Positions 25,390 through 33,941 of a stretch of DNA of 64,000 bases are shown here, one piece after another. The first letter of the stretch is position 1, and every line of letters begins with the position of its first letter. The notes under the pieces are model-generated. The model saw only the letters and a program-made list of their open reading frames with translations. It did not search any database and was not told the origin of the DNA. Source of the stretch: Paractinoplanes lichenicola (GTDB lineage: Bacteria > Actinomycetota > Actinomycetes > Mycobacteriales > Micromonosporaceae); contig NZ_JAENHO010000022.1 of NCBI RefSeq assembly GCF_016785085.1, forward strand, positions 30,856-94,855. Direction: 5' to 3'. Position numbers and translations under genes: made by a program.

Positions 25390-26802
25390 ATGACGGGCGA
25401 AGCGGTAACGACCGCTGGGGTGGATGCTGAGCGGCTGGCGCTGTGTCTTGCGGTGATTGCTGAGGTGGAGGCGTTGCCGACGGAGCACCCCGATGCGGTG
25501 GCCGTGCGGCGGGCCACTGCCGCGCTCTTCAAGACGGTCAAGCACAAGCGGCGGCGGGAGCGGCGGGACGCGATTCTGGCCAACGATCGGGCGGTCACCG
25601 AGGCTACCGCTACGGGGGCGCCGGGGCGGATCGACGATGAGACGGCGGGGATTCCGCTGCGTAGTACGGCCCGGGCCGCGACGGCGGGGGTGTTGCATCA
25701 GGCGCGTGGGTGTTACGTCTGCAAGCAGCGGTTCACGCAGGTTGACGCCTTCTATCACCAGCTCTGCCCGGAGTGTGCGGTGCTGAACCACGAGCGGCGG
25801 GATGCGCGCACCGACCTGAGTGGGCGGCGGGCCCTGCTGACGGGTGGGCGGGCCAAGATCGGCATGTACATCGCGTTGCGGTTGCTTCGGGACGGGGCCG
25901 ATCTGACGATCACGACGCGGTTTCCGCACGATGCGGTGCGGCGGTTCACTGCCATGCCGGACAGTTCCGAGTGGTTGCACCGGCTGCGGGTGGTCGGGCT
26001 CGACCTGCGGGATCCGGCTCAGGTGGTGGGGCTGGCCGATTCGGTGGCGGCGCGCGGGTTCCTCGACATCATCATCAATAACGCGGCGCAGACCGTACGG
26101 CGTACGCCCGGCTCTTATTCGGCCATTGCCGCTGCCGAGTCGGAGTCGTTGCCGAACGGGCCGCTTCCCGAGCTTGAGTATTTCGGGACCGCGGGGGTGT
26201 CGCCGGCGGCGGCCCTGACCACGGGGGCGCCGGTGCTGACGCCGCAGCAGGTCACCGAGATGGCGTTGACCGCGCGGTCGGTCGCGATCGACGCGGGTGG
26301 GCTGGTGCCCGACACGACGCCGACGAACAGCTGGAGCGACCGGGTGCACGAGGTCGACCCGTTGGAACTGCTCGAGGTTCAGCTGTGCAATGTGACGGCG
26401 CCGTTCGTGCTGGTCAGCCGGCTGCGGGCCGCGATGAAGCTGTCGCCGTTCCCCCGGCGGTACGTGGTGAACGTGTCGGCGATGGAGGGCATCTTCAACC
26501 GCGGCTACAAGGGGGCCGGGCACCCGCACACGAACATGGCGAAGGCCGCGCTGAACATGCTGACCCGCACGAGCGCGGTCGACATGTTCTCCGACGGGAT
26601 CCTGATGACCAGCGTGGACACCGGCTGGATCACCGACGAGCGGCCGCACCCGACAAAGATGCGCCTGGCCGAGGAGGGCTTCCACGCCCCGCTCGACCTC
26701 GTGGACGGCGCGGCCCGGGTGTACGACCCGATCGTGCGCGGCGAGGCCGGCGAGGACCTGTACGGCGTCTTCCTGAAGGACTACGCGCCGGTCGCCTGGT
26801 AG
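25390..26802 (+). CDS. SDR-fold oxidoreductase with an N-terminal four-cysteine zinc site
   Basis: 470 residues from ATG 25390. Residues 1-100 are helical (VKHKRRRERR); then CYVC...CPEC places Cys108, 111, 126 and 129 as a zinc ribbon. An SDR Rossmann fold follows: RALLTGGRAKIG, DLRDPAQV and IIINNAAQTVRR. The catalytic region reads NVSAMEGIFNRGYKGAGHPH then TNMAKAAL, so the usual Tyr of Tyr-x3-Lys is Thr, though a nearby Tyr could substitute. An insertion of about 80 residues lies between the NNAA motif and the catalytic segment. Many G-ending codons, unlike the gene-rich flanks. Function unknown; reductase activity is uncertain. Confidence 0.8.
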   Translation: MTGEAVTTAGVDAERLALCLAVIAEVEALPTEHPDAVAVRRATAALFKTVKHKRRRERRDAILANDRAVTEATATGAPGRIDDETAGIPLRSTARAATAGVLHQARGCYVCKQRFTQVDAFYHQLCPECAVLNHERRDARTDLSGRRALLTGGRAKIGMYIALRLLRDGADLTITTRFPHDAVRRFTAMPDSSEWLHRLRVVGLDLRDPAQVVGLADSVAARGFLDIIINNAAQTVRRTPGSYSAIAAAESESLPNGPLPELEYFGTAGVSPAAALTTGAPVLTPQQVTEMALTARSVAIDAGGLVPDTTPTNSWSDRVHEVDPLELLEVQLCNVTAPFVLVSRLRAAMKLSPFPRRYVVNVSAMEGIFNRGYKGAGHPHTNMAKAALNMLTRTSAVDMFSDGILMTSVDTGWITDERPHPTKMRLAEEGFHAPLDLVDGAARVYDPIVRGEAGEDLYGVFLKDYAPVAW

Positions 26803-26810
26803 GACGCGAA

Positions 26811-26841
26811 CGAGCCACGACCCGGTGGGGGCCGTGGCTCG
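26811..26841. terminator. Bidirectional-type hairpin between convergent genes
   Basis: CGAGCCACG (26811-26819) pairs perfectly with CGTGGCTCG (26833-26841) over a 13-base loop, placed nine bases after the SDR stop and 17 bases from the stop of the convergent Arg-Asp repeat gene. Confidence 0.7.
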
Positions 26842-26858
26842 CCGTGCTACCGGTGTCG

Positions 26859-27392
26859 TCAGGCGGGGCGGTCGCCGCGGTCACGGTCACCGCCGCGGTC
26901 ACGGTCACCGCCACGGTCGCCATCGCGGTCACGGTCCCCGCCACGGTCACGGTCGCCATCGCGGTCACGGTCGCCATCGCGGTCGCGGTCACGGTCGCGG
27001 TCGCGGTGGTCGCGGTCACGGTGGTCGCGGTCGCGGTCGCGGTCCCGGTCACGGTCGTGGAACCACGGGCGGCCGTGACCACGGTGCCGGTCACCCCAGC
27101 GCCAGTCGCGGTCCCAGCTGACCTCGAGCGCGTACGAGCGGATCCCGACCCGGTCGCAGTCGAAGTCGTCCCAGCGGTCGAAACGCTCGCCGATGCGGCC
27201 GGCGAGGACGCACGCGGTGTAGCTGCGGTAGTAGCCGACGACGCGGTCCCGGCGGTTGTCCTGGGAGACGCTCGACGTCTTCGACGAGCCGGCGTCGGCC
27301 GAGGAGGCCGCCATGGCCGGACCCGCACCCATGGTGACGCCCGCGAGCAGGCCGAGGCCGCTGACCGTAAGCATCCGGGTAATACGGTTCAT
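26859..27392 (-). CDS. Secreted protein with C-terminal Arg-Asp dipeptide repeat
   Basis: 177 residues. A signal peptide (MNRITRMLTVSGLGLLAGVT, cleavage after AMA-A) is followed by a compact segment with two Cys (YTACVLAGRIGERF, DDFDCDRVG) and a YYRSYTACVLAG core seen in small actinobacterial secreted proteins. The last 65 residues are nearly pure Arg-Asp with His and Gly interruptions (DRDRDRDRDHRDRD). Charges balance, so the tail is a polyampholyte. AGAAGG lies eight bases before the ATG. No family function is known to me; binding of polyanions, metal or cell wall is conceivable. Confidence 0.75.
   Translation of the reverse strand: MNRITRMLTVSGLGLLAGVTMGAGPAMAASSADAGSSKTSSVSQDNRRDRVVGYYRSYTACVLAGRIGERFDRWDDFDCDRVGIRSYALEVSWDRDWRWGDRHRGHGRPWFHDRDRDRDRDRDHRDRDHRDRDRDRDRDGDRDRDGDRDRGGDRDRDGDRGGDRDRGGDRDRGDRPA
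26869..27060 (-). repeat. Hexanucleotide-based Arg-Asp coding repeat
   Basis: On the plus strand ggtcgcggtcac/ggtcgccatc words repeat with period 6, 12 and 18 over about 190 bases, encoding RD/RDGD/RGGD units. All unit sizes keep the frame, so length is likely to vary between strains. Confidence 0.85.
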
Positions 27393-27514
27393 ATCACACC
27401 TTCTCTTGACAAAACGTTATGCCTCGAAAAGGACATCACGGGCACCGAACGTAACGGTGATGTTTCGGAGCGTATACCCCGATAGTGACGCAGCTCTGGA
27501 CGAACGGTGGATGC

Positions 27515-28273
27515 CTACTCGTCGGGAAGGGCGAGGTAGGCGGGGCGCAGCACGTCGGCGATCGGCCGGCCGCCCTCGGCCAGCGGTGGCGGATCAAGCT
27601 GGTCGAGCAGCGCATCGGGCCTGCTCGCAGCGCCGGGACGGCCGCCGGCGGGCACGGCCGACGGCACTGCGGGTCCCCAGAAGTCGGCTACATCGCCAAG
27701 GTCGTCTGGGTGAGACGCCGGGGAGGACGCAGGAGCGGGAGGGGCGGACGACGTGACGGCGATGGCGCTCCGCAGCTCGCGCAGATGGGACAACAGCTCG
27801 TCGCGCCCCCGGCCGCGCCAGGCGAAGGCGCCGAACGGATCCTCCTGGAAGCTGCGGGCCAGGGCGTAACAAGTCGCGGCCAGGTGGATGCACGGCATCG
27901 GCCACCGCTCGCACGTGCAGTCCAGCGCGACCTCGTCGAGCGACAACGGCACCAGGCTCAGCCCGGCCGCCGCGAAGACGTCGCCGATCCCGGCCGGCAT
28001 ACGACCGTCGAGCAGCTGGGCCGTGAAGCGGGCCTCCTTCGCGAGCGACGCCTCCAGGGCCGCCCACTCGGAGGCCCCGAAGGCGCGCACGGCGATGCGG
28101 GAGCGGAAGGCCCGCGGGTCGTCCGGCCCGCGCACCTGCGCCACGACCAGGCTCGACGAGATGGTCAGGCTGCGCACGTGCCCGGCCCGCTCGTCGCGGC
28201 GGCCGCGCGCGAACGTGGGACCCATCCGCAACGACTCGAAGGTGCCCAGGAAGGCCACGGGAAGCTCAGTCAA
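27515..28273 (-). CDS. SWIM zinc-finger protein coupled to the SNF2 gene
   Basis: 252 residues. A SWIM motif (CxC...CxH) is seen at about residues 116-130: LDCTCERWPMPCIHLAA. The N-terminal part has an RSLTISSSLVVAQVRG strand pattern usual before SWIM motifs in these proteins; the C-terminal 100 residues are Pro/Ala-rich. SWIM fingers bind DNA or partner proteins. The ATG overlaps the end of the SNF2 helicase gene by eight bases, so the two are translationally coupled. SNF2 plus SWIM pairs are widespread in actinobacteria but their role is poorly defined. Confidence 0.88.
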   Translation of the reverse strand: MTELPVAFLGTFESLRMGPTFARGRRDERAGHVRSLTISSSLVVAQVRGPDDPRAFRSRIAVRAFGASEWAALEASLAKEARFTAQLLDGRMPAGIGDVFAAAGLSLVPLSLDEVALDCTCERWPMPCIHLAATCYALARSFQEDPFGAFAWRGRGRDELLSHLRELRSAIAVTSSAPPAPASSPASHPDDLGDVADFWGPAVPSAVPAGGRPGAASRPDALLDQLDPPPLAEGGRPIADVLRPAYLALPDE

Positions 28274-31200
28274 CGATGGCCTCCGGGGCGAGCGTGAGCA
28301 GGTCGCGCAGCTCGGTGGTGGACAGCGCGGTCAGCCAGCCCTCGCCGTTGCCGACCACGCGCGCGGCCAGCACGCCCTTGTCGGCCAGCAGGCGGTCGAT
28401 GCGCTCCTCGAGCGTGCCCAGGCAGACCAGCGTGTGCACCCGCACATCGCGCTGCTGGCCGATGCGGAACGCCCGGTCGGTCGCCTGTTCCTCGGTGGCC
28501 GGATTCCACCAGCGGTCGATGTGCACGACGTGGTTGGCCGCTGTCAGGTTGAGCCCCGTGCCGCCGGCCTTCAGCGACAGCACGAAAACTCCCGGACGGG
28601 AGTCTGTCTGAAACTCAGACACCAGGTCGTCGCGGGCGGAGCGGGACAGGCCGCCGTGCAGGAAACGCACCGGGGCCCCGAAGCGGGCGGCCAGATGCGG
28701 CGTCAGCATCCGGCCGAACTTGGCGAACTGGGTGAAGCAGAGCACGCTCTCGCCCTGGGCCAGCGCCCCGTCGACGATCTCCTCGAGGCGTTCCAGCTTG
28801 CCGGAGCGGCCGGGCAGCGGCGAGCCGTCGCCCAGCAGCAGCGCCGGGTGCACGCAGGCCTGTTTAAGCTTGGTCATGCCGGCCAGCACGATGCCCTTGT
28901 TCCAGCGGTCGGTGCTCTCGTCGAGCCGGTTGGTCATCTCGTCGAGGATCGCCCGGTAGAGCGTGGTCTGCTCGCCGGTGAGCCCGCACAGGTGGCGTAC
29001 GTGCTGCTTGTCGGGCAGGTCGCTGATCACGACGGGGTCGCTCTTGACCCGGCGCAGCAGGAACGGCCGGGTGGCCTGGCGCAGCCGCGCGGCCGCCTCC
29101 TCGTCGGCGTAGCGCTCGATCGGCACGGCGAAGCGCGCCCGGAACGTGTGGGCCGACGCGAGCACGCCCGGGTTGAGGTAGTCGAGGATCGACCACAACT
29201 CGGCCAGCCTGTTCTCCACGGGCGTGCCGGTCAGCGCGATCCGCATACGCGAGGGAAAACGACGAATCGCCCGTGCGGCCTGCCCGGCGCTGTTCTTCAC
29301 GTGCTGCGCCTCGTCGAGCACGACCCTGTCCCACTGCACGGCGGCCAAAAGATCCGCATCCCGTACGGCGGTGGAGTACGTCGTCAGCACGATGTCGGCA
29401 TCGGAGGCCACCGAACGGTCGTTACCGTGCAGAACGTGGACGCTGAGCGACGGCGCGAAGCGAGCGATCTCGCGCTGCCAGTTGCCCAGCACCGACAGCG
29501 GGCAGATCAGCAGGGCCGGCCCCGAGCGTCGATGCAGCAGCAGGGCCAGCAGCTGCACGGTCTTGCCGAGCCCCATGTCGTCGGCCAGGCACGCCCCCAG
29601 CCCGAGCTGGTCGAGGAAGGCCAGCCAGGAGAAACCCCTTCGCTGGTACGCCCGGAGCTCGCCCCGCAGCTCGGCCGGCGCGTCGAGCAGCTCGAGCCGG
29701 TGTTCGAGCTCGCCCGAGAGCAGGTCGGCCGCCCAGCCCGCGCCGCTGACCGTGGTGACCGGCAGCGGCAACTCCTCGGGCGGCAGCAGTTTGATCGTGC
29801 GCAGCGCGTTGCCCGCGGTCATCGTGCCGCCGCCACGGGCCAGGAAGCGCAGCCCGGCGTCGAGGCGGTCGGCGTCGAGATAGACCCAGCGACCCCGCAG
29901 CCGTACGAGGGGGACCTTGGCCTTGGCCAGGTCGGCGAGCTCCTCGCTGGTCAGCACCCGCCCGCCCAGGGCCAGCCCCCAGTCGTAGTCGACGAGGTGG
30001 GCCAGGTCGGCCGTCTGGTCGCGCAGCACCGCGGGGATCGGATCGCGGGGACGCAGGTTGAGGCCGAGCCCGAGGCCGGGTTTGTCCTGCCACCAGGCCG
30101 GCAGCAGCACGCCGTAGCCCGCCTCCTCCAGCGTGGCCGCATGGGTCAGGAAGCGGTGCGCCTCCTCGGTGTCGAGCACCATGTCGACCGGGCGGGGCAC
30201 GCGCAGCGCGGCCTCGAGGTCGGGATAGAGGCGGGCGGCCCGGCCGAGGGCGCCCAGCAGCCGCTCCTGCGGGTGGTGGGTCCAGCGGCGCAGCGGTGCG
30301 TAGCTGTCGCGCCAGATGTCGGCCGCGGTGACCAGGGCGCTCGGCTCGTCGACGGCCTGCAGCAGGAACTCGAGCAGCCAGGCGTCGCGGGCCGGGACGG
30401 CGGCCGGATCGGGGTTCACCGCGTCGGGCTCGTCGGGTTCGAGCTCGGCCAGGTGGCTGAGCCGGAAACAGAGCCGGACGGCGGCGCCGGTGAGCGCGCT
30501 GGTGTGCCAGTGGTCGAGGCGGTCGGCCAGCTCGTCGACCAGGCCGGGAGCGGCCATGAAGGCGGGCTCGCCGGTGAGCGCGGCCAGCCAGCCGTCGCCC
30601 AGGCGCACCCCGGCCTCGGCCAGGCGGGTGCGGACCAGGCCGTCGACGAGGCGTTCGAGCGCGGCGGCCAGCGCGTCCTCGGCGGGCAGGCCGGCCACGT
30701 CGCCGGGGCGGGCACGCTCGGCGCGGGCGGCCGCGGGCATTCGCCGCAGCAGGTCGTCGCGGTGCAGGGCGTCGTAGCCGGTGAGCACGGGCCGCCAGCG
30801 GGCGGTCGGGCCGTGCGGGTGCACGGCGGGCAGCACCCGGCCGCGACGCACCAGGTCGGCCGCGAACTCGCAGAGCTCGATGAGCCACTCGACGGACCGG
30901 CCGAGCCGCCCCTCGAACTCGGCCGCGACATCGGCGTCGAGGAACGGCACGGTCACGGCGGGCACCGGCCAGGCCCGCAGCTTGGGGGTGCCGCGCCGGG
31001 GCGGCAGGCCGAGCTGCGGCGACGGCAGCGGCCCGGCGCTGGTGGAGGGCAGCACGAGAGTGGCCGCACGCCGTTCCCCCACGGGGAGCCGGTCGACCGG
31101 CAGGGCGAAGGGATGCCCGGACTCGGCCGTCGGCCCGCCCTCGCCCCACAGGTTGAGCGATCCGTCGCGCCCAACGAAGCCGTGCAACACCCGCACCTCG

Positions 31201-31310
31201 GCGGCGACGAGAGAGGCAGTGGGAAAGGTGGCGGAGGGAGCGGCGGGAGGGGTGGCAGGAGGAGCGGCGGGAGGGGTAGCGGGAAGTGCGGTGGGAGGGG
31301 TGGCTGTCAT
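28266..31310 (-). CDS. SNF2-family DNA-dependent ATPase
   Basis: 1014 residues from ATG 31310. The N-terminal 45 residues are an Ala/Pro/Thr repeat; residues to about 500 form the bacterial SNF2-associated domain. The motor follows: motif I LADDMGLGKTVQLL near residue 575, Ia LLICPLSVLGNW, II LDEAQHVKN near 665, III ALTGTPVENRL, then the C-terminal lobe with LCFTQFAKFGRML, LSLKAGGTGLNLTAA, HIDRWWNPATEEQATDRAFR and IGQQRDV. All catalytic motifs are intact. It should translocate on double-stranded DNA and remodel bound proteins. Its start overlaps the DUF5990 stop (ATGA) and its end overlaps the SWIM gene. Confidence 0.95.
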   Translation of the reverse strand: MTATPPTALPATPPAAPPATPPAAPSATFPTASLVAAEVRVLHGFVGRDGSLNLWGEGGPTAESGHPFALPVDRLPVGERRAATLVLPSTSAGPLPSPQLGLPPRRGTPKLRAWPVPAVTVPFLDADVAAEFEGRLGRSVEWLIELCEFAADLVRRGRVLPAVHPHGPTARWRPVLTGYDALHRDDLLRRMPAAARAERARPGDVAGLPAEDALAAALERLVDGLVRTRLAEAGVRLGDGWLAALTGEPAFMAAPGLVDELADRLDHWHTSALTGAAVRLCFRLSHLAELEPDEPDAVNPDPAAVPARDAWLLEFLLQAVDEPSALVTAADIWRDSYAPLRRWTHHPQERLLGALGRAARLYPDLEAALRVPRPVDMVLDTEEAHRFLTHAATLEEAGYGVLLPAWWQDKPGLGLGLNLRPRDPIPAVLRDQTADLAHLVDYDWGLALGGRVLTSEELADLAKAKVPLVRLRGRWVYLDADRLDAGLRFLARGGGTMTAGNALRTIKLLPPEELPLPVTTVSGAGWAADLLSGELEHRLELLDAPAELRGELRAYQRRGFSWLAFLDQLGLGACLADDMGLGKTVQLLALLLHRRSGPALLICPLSVLGNWQREIARFAPSLSVHVLHGNDRSVASDADIVLTTYSTAVRDADLLAAVQWDRVVLDEAQHVKNSAGQAARAIRRFPSRMRIALTGTPVENRLAELWSILDYLNPGVLASAHTFRARFAVPIERYADEEAAARLRQATRPFLLRRVKSDPVVISDLPDKQHVRHLCGLTGEQTTLYRAILDEMTNRLDESTDRWNKGIVLAGMTKLKQACVHPALLLGDGSPLPGRSGKLERLEEIVDGALAQGESVLCFTQFAKFGRMLTPHLAARFGAPVRFLHGGLSRSARDDLVSEFQTDSRPGVFVLSLKAGGTGLNLTAANHVVHIDRWWNPATEEQATDRAFRIGQQRDVRVHTLVCLGTLEERIDRLLADKGVLAARVVGNGEGWLTALSTTELRDLLTLAPEAIVD

Positions 31311-31750
31311 CGCAGCTCCCACTCGATCACCGGTGGGCGGACGCGGGCACAGATCGGGTCGCCGAAGCCGTCGGTCAGCGGAAGTGAGGCGGTCAGCACT
31401 CCCTCGCCGTCGTGGGCGCGGCGCAGCAGGGCGGTCGGGACGTCGCCGAACATCAGCTTGGCCCGCCGGAACATGTGGAAGTCGTCGCCGTTGACGTTGC
31501 CCCAGCTCAGGTAGAGGAACCGGGCGCCTGGTCGGCCGTGCACCCAGGGGCCGCCCACGTCGAGCAGCTCGTCGACCTCGCGCGAGGTGATCTCGAACTG
31601 CCACCTCGCCGAGGCCGCCCACGCGGGAACGAGGTCGACCACCGTGCGGTCGCGCTGAACCCCGACGTGGACGTTGGCCAGGCGCAACGCATCGGCCTGC
31701 CCACCGGCAACGGCGGCGGGCAGGTCGCGGCCCTCGATGCGGATCCTCAC
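31307..31750 (-). CDS. DUF5990-family protein, first gene of the SNF2 operon
   Basis: 147 residues: MRIRIEGRDLPA, NVHVGVQRDR, WVHGRPGARFLYLSWGNVNG, FRRAKLMFGDVP and the C-terminal CARVRPPVIEWELR. I recognise this as the small actinobacterial DUF5990 family from its GRPG.RFLYLSWG and PPVIEW blocks; no biochemical function is known. The stop codon overlaps the SNF2 start by four bases (ATGA), implying that the proteins are made together. A G-rich repeat lies directly upstream. Confidence 0.85.
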   Translation of the reverse strand: MRIRIEGRDLPAAVAGGQADALRLANVHVGVQRDRTVVDLVPAWAASARWQFEITSREVDELLDVGGPWVHGRPGARFLYLSWGNVNGDDFHMFRRAKLMFGDVPTALLRRAHDGEGVLTASLPLTDGFGDPICARVRPPVIEWELR

Positions 31751-31795
31751 GCCCGAAACCCTAGCCCGAGGGTCTGACAGGAAGTCCAGCCTCGG

Positions 31796-31888
31796 GCCGG
31801 GGTGGGCCGGGTTATGGGTCGGGGGTGGGTTGGGGCTTGGGGGTGGGTCGAGTTCGGGGTGGGTCGGGTTCGGGGTGGGGCCGTGGGG
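31796..31888 (+). repeat. G-rich quadruplex-prone repeat upstream of the DUF5990-SNF2-SWIM operon
   Basis: The plus strand carries more than ten runs of three to five G separated by one to six bases, built from gggtcgggttcggggtgg-type words. It occupies the gap between the ATP-grasp stop and the DUF5990 start, so on the template side of the operon promoter. Confidence 0.65.
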
Positions 31889-31895
31889 GTGACGG

Positions 31896-33128
31896 TCAGC
31901 GGTCGCGGACCCAGGCGTCGAGCAGGCCGCCGAAGTGGGCCAGGAACTTCTCGTGCTCGTGCACCGGATACATGGCCCGTACGGTCTCGCGCAGCAGCGA
32001 GCGGAACTCCTCCGAGTTGACCCAGTCGTAGACGATCTCGTCGACGTTGCCCAGGTAGCGGTCGCAGAAGTCGGCGTACCGGTCCGCCTCGAAGTAGTCG
32101 TCGGCGAGCTTGCGATAGCCGGCCAGCTTCTCGGCGTACGTCAGGGAAGGGTCGTCCCCGATAGCGAAGTAGGCCGACGTGTCGGTGTCCAGCCGCGGCT
32201 TGCGACCGGTCACCACGCAGAACACCGACCAGCGCAGCAGCGCCGACATGGCCCACGGGAAGTAGTAGTGCAGCGAGGTCAGGGCGACGTCGGGGCAGGC
32301 GTTGGCGTAGTCGATGGGGTGCACGTCGGATCCGCGCACCAGCGACTCGCACGAGTTGAACTCCCAGCGGAAGAACGCGTTGACCAGCCGCGAGATGGTG
32401 ACCACCTCGTCGCCCTGCTCGGCGCCGAGGAAGCCGTGGTCGACCTCGTAGCGGGCGTGCATGGGCTGTTCGGGGCGGAATTTCATCACCATCGTCTCGG
32501 GGCCGATGGTCAGCGAGCGGGCGAACACGTCGTAGTTCTCCACCGACGCCTGCAGGTGCATGAGCCGCTCCCCCGAGGCGTCGTACGCGGCGTGCAGCTC
32601 CTCCGGGTCACGGATCTTGGAGACGCCGACCCAGGCGCCCCCGTCGTACGGCTTCATGAACATCGGATAGCCGACCTGCGCGGCCGTGGCGTCGAGGTCG
32701 AACGCCTGGTTGTAGCGGGCCGCCGTGTACGCGTACCGGCTGTTGTCGAGCGGATTCTTGTACGGCACCAGGACTGTCTCGGGCACCTTGAGGCCGAGCC
32801 GCATCATCGCGCAGTAGGCCGCGTGCTTCTCCATCGACTGGAACGTGAACGGGCTGTTGAGCAGGTACACGTCGTCCATCAGCGCGATCTTCTTGAGCCA
32901 CTCGCGGGGGTGGTAGTACCAGTAGGCGAGCCGGTCGATGACCAGGTCGTGGCGGGGCTTGTAGCGCAGGTTGAACGGCTCGATGGTGACCCGCTCGGAG
33001 GAGACCCGGTGCGTCTTGCCGTCCGGGCCGTTCACCGTGCCGAGCCGGCGCAGCAGGGCCTCGAAGGCCCGGGGCCAGTCGTCTTCCGTTCCGAGTAGAA
33101 GTCCGATGGTGTGTTCGACGTCCGCCAC
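31896..33128 (-). CDS. ATP-grasp-type ligase of unknown substrate
   Basis: 410 residues from GTG 33128, chosen for GGGAGG five bases upstream. Central blocks VGYPMFMKPYDGGAWVGVSK (ATP-binding Lys and glycine loop), MVMKFRPEQPMHARYEVDHG and a FFRWEFNSCESLVRGSDVHP segment fit an ATP-grasp fold of the RimK/glutathione-synthase type, with a long C-terminal extension of about 130 residues (YADFCDRYLGNVDEIVYDW). It would join a carboxylate to an amine or thiol with ATP. It starts 12 bases after the esterase gene, so the pair is one operon. No peptide precursor gene is visible. Confidence 0.8.
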   Translation of the reverse strand: MADVEHTIGLLLGTEDDWPRAFEALLRRLGTVNGPDGKTHRVSSERVTIEPFNLRYKPRHDLVIDRLAYWYYHPREWLKKIALMDDVYLLNSPFTFQSMEKHAAYCAMMRLGLKVPETVLVPYKNPLDNSRYAYTAARYNQAFDLDATAAQVGYPMFMKPYDGGAWVGVSKIRDPEELHAAYDASGERLMHLQASVENYDVFARSLTIGPETMVMKFRPEQPMHARYEVDHGFLGAEQGDEVVTISRLVNAFFRWEFNSCESLVRGSDVHPIDYANACPDVALTSLHYYFPWAMSALLRWSVFCVVTGRKPRLDTDTSAYFAIGDDPSLTYAEKLAGYRKLADDYFEADRYADFCDRYLGNVDEIVYDWVNSEEFRSLLRETVRAMYPVHEHEKFLAHFGGLLDAWVRDR

Positions 33129-33139
33129 GGGTGCCTCCC

Positions 33140-33886
33140 TCAGGGCCAAACTCTTCTCAACAGCGATGTGAGGTGGGGGTCGAGGGCGTCCCGCCAGGCC
33201 GGCCAGTCGTGACCGCCCTCGATCTGCGCGAAGGTGACCGGGTAGCCCTGCTCGCGCAGCGCCTCGGCCATGCTCCGGTTGTTCGCCAGGTTCTCCTCGA
33301 GCCTGCCGCAGGTGATCGTCGTCGGCACGCCGGGACCGCTCGCCGATCGCAGCACGCGTCCCGTCCAGCGCACGATCGGCAGGTAGCGCCCGAAGCCCGA
33401 CTCCTGCCGGTCGAAGCGCGGCTGGAAGAAGCTGCCGGACTGCAGGAACAACCCGCCGAAGAGGTCGGGATGCCGCCGCTGGCAGTGCAGCAGGGACAGC
33501 GCGCCCAGGCTGGCGCCGATCGCGACCACGGGGCGTCCGCCCGACAGGCGCTCGGTCAGCCGCGGCAAGATCTCCAGACCAAGACCGCGCGCGTACGCGG
33601 GCAGGGCCGCATACCACTCGAACCGCTCCCCGGCCGGCAGCAGCACGACGTGGCAGGGCTCGATCCGGCCCGCGCAGATCGACGCGGCGGCATACCGGCC
33701 CAGGTCGGCATGCTTGTCGTAGTCGGGGCCGTCGTGCGCGACGAGCACGCGGTCGGTGGCGTCGGCGGGCGACCAGACGCGCGCGCTGAGGTCGGCGCGC
33801 AACGCCTTCACGGTCAGGTCGACGGTCGACCACGAGCCTGCCGCGGCCGGCTGCGTCCACCAATCGGGGTCACGCCTGGCCTCCAT
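33140..33886 (-). CDS. Alpha/beta-hydrolase esterase (enterochelin-esterase-like)
   Basis: 248 residues. VAIGASLGALSLLH carries the nucleophile elbow G-x-S-x-G-type Ser; GHDWPAWRDAL supplies the C-terminal His, and an Asp/Glu between them is plausible. The order and DGPDYDKHADLGRY and PAGERFEWYAALPAYA segments fit the PF00756 putative-esterase family, which includes ferric-enterobactin esterases and antigen-85-like enzymes. No signal peptide, so cytoplasmic. It is the first gene of the two-gene unit with the ATP-grasp ligase. Confidence 0.85.
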   Translation of the reverse strand: MEARRDPDWWTQPAAAGSWSTVDLTVKALRADLSARVWSPADATDRVLVAHDGPDYDKHADLGRYAAASICAGRIEPCHVVLLPAGERFEWYAALPAYARGLGLEILPRLTERLSGGRPVVAIGASLGALSLLHCQRRHPDLFGGLFLQSGSFFQPRFDRQESGFGRYLPIVRWTGRVLRSASGPGVPTTITCGRLEENLANNRSMAEALREQGYPVTFAQIEGGHDWPAWRDALDPHLTSLLRRVWP

Positions 33887-33941
33887 GAAGGCACATTAAC
33901 CGCCGCGTCGTGCGGCCGCGCGCCATCCGGGCGACGAGATC

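Noticed and set aside
28266..31622. Longer SNF2 start beyond 31310
   Set aside because: The added 104 residues are the shadow of the DUF5990 gene; the ATGA overlap gives the better start.
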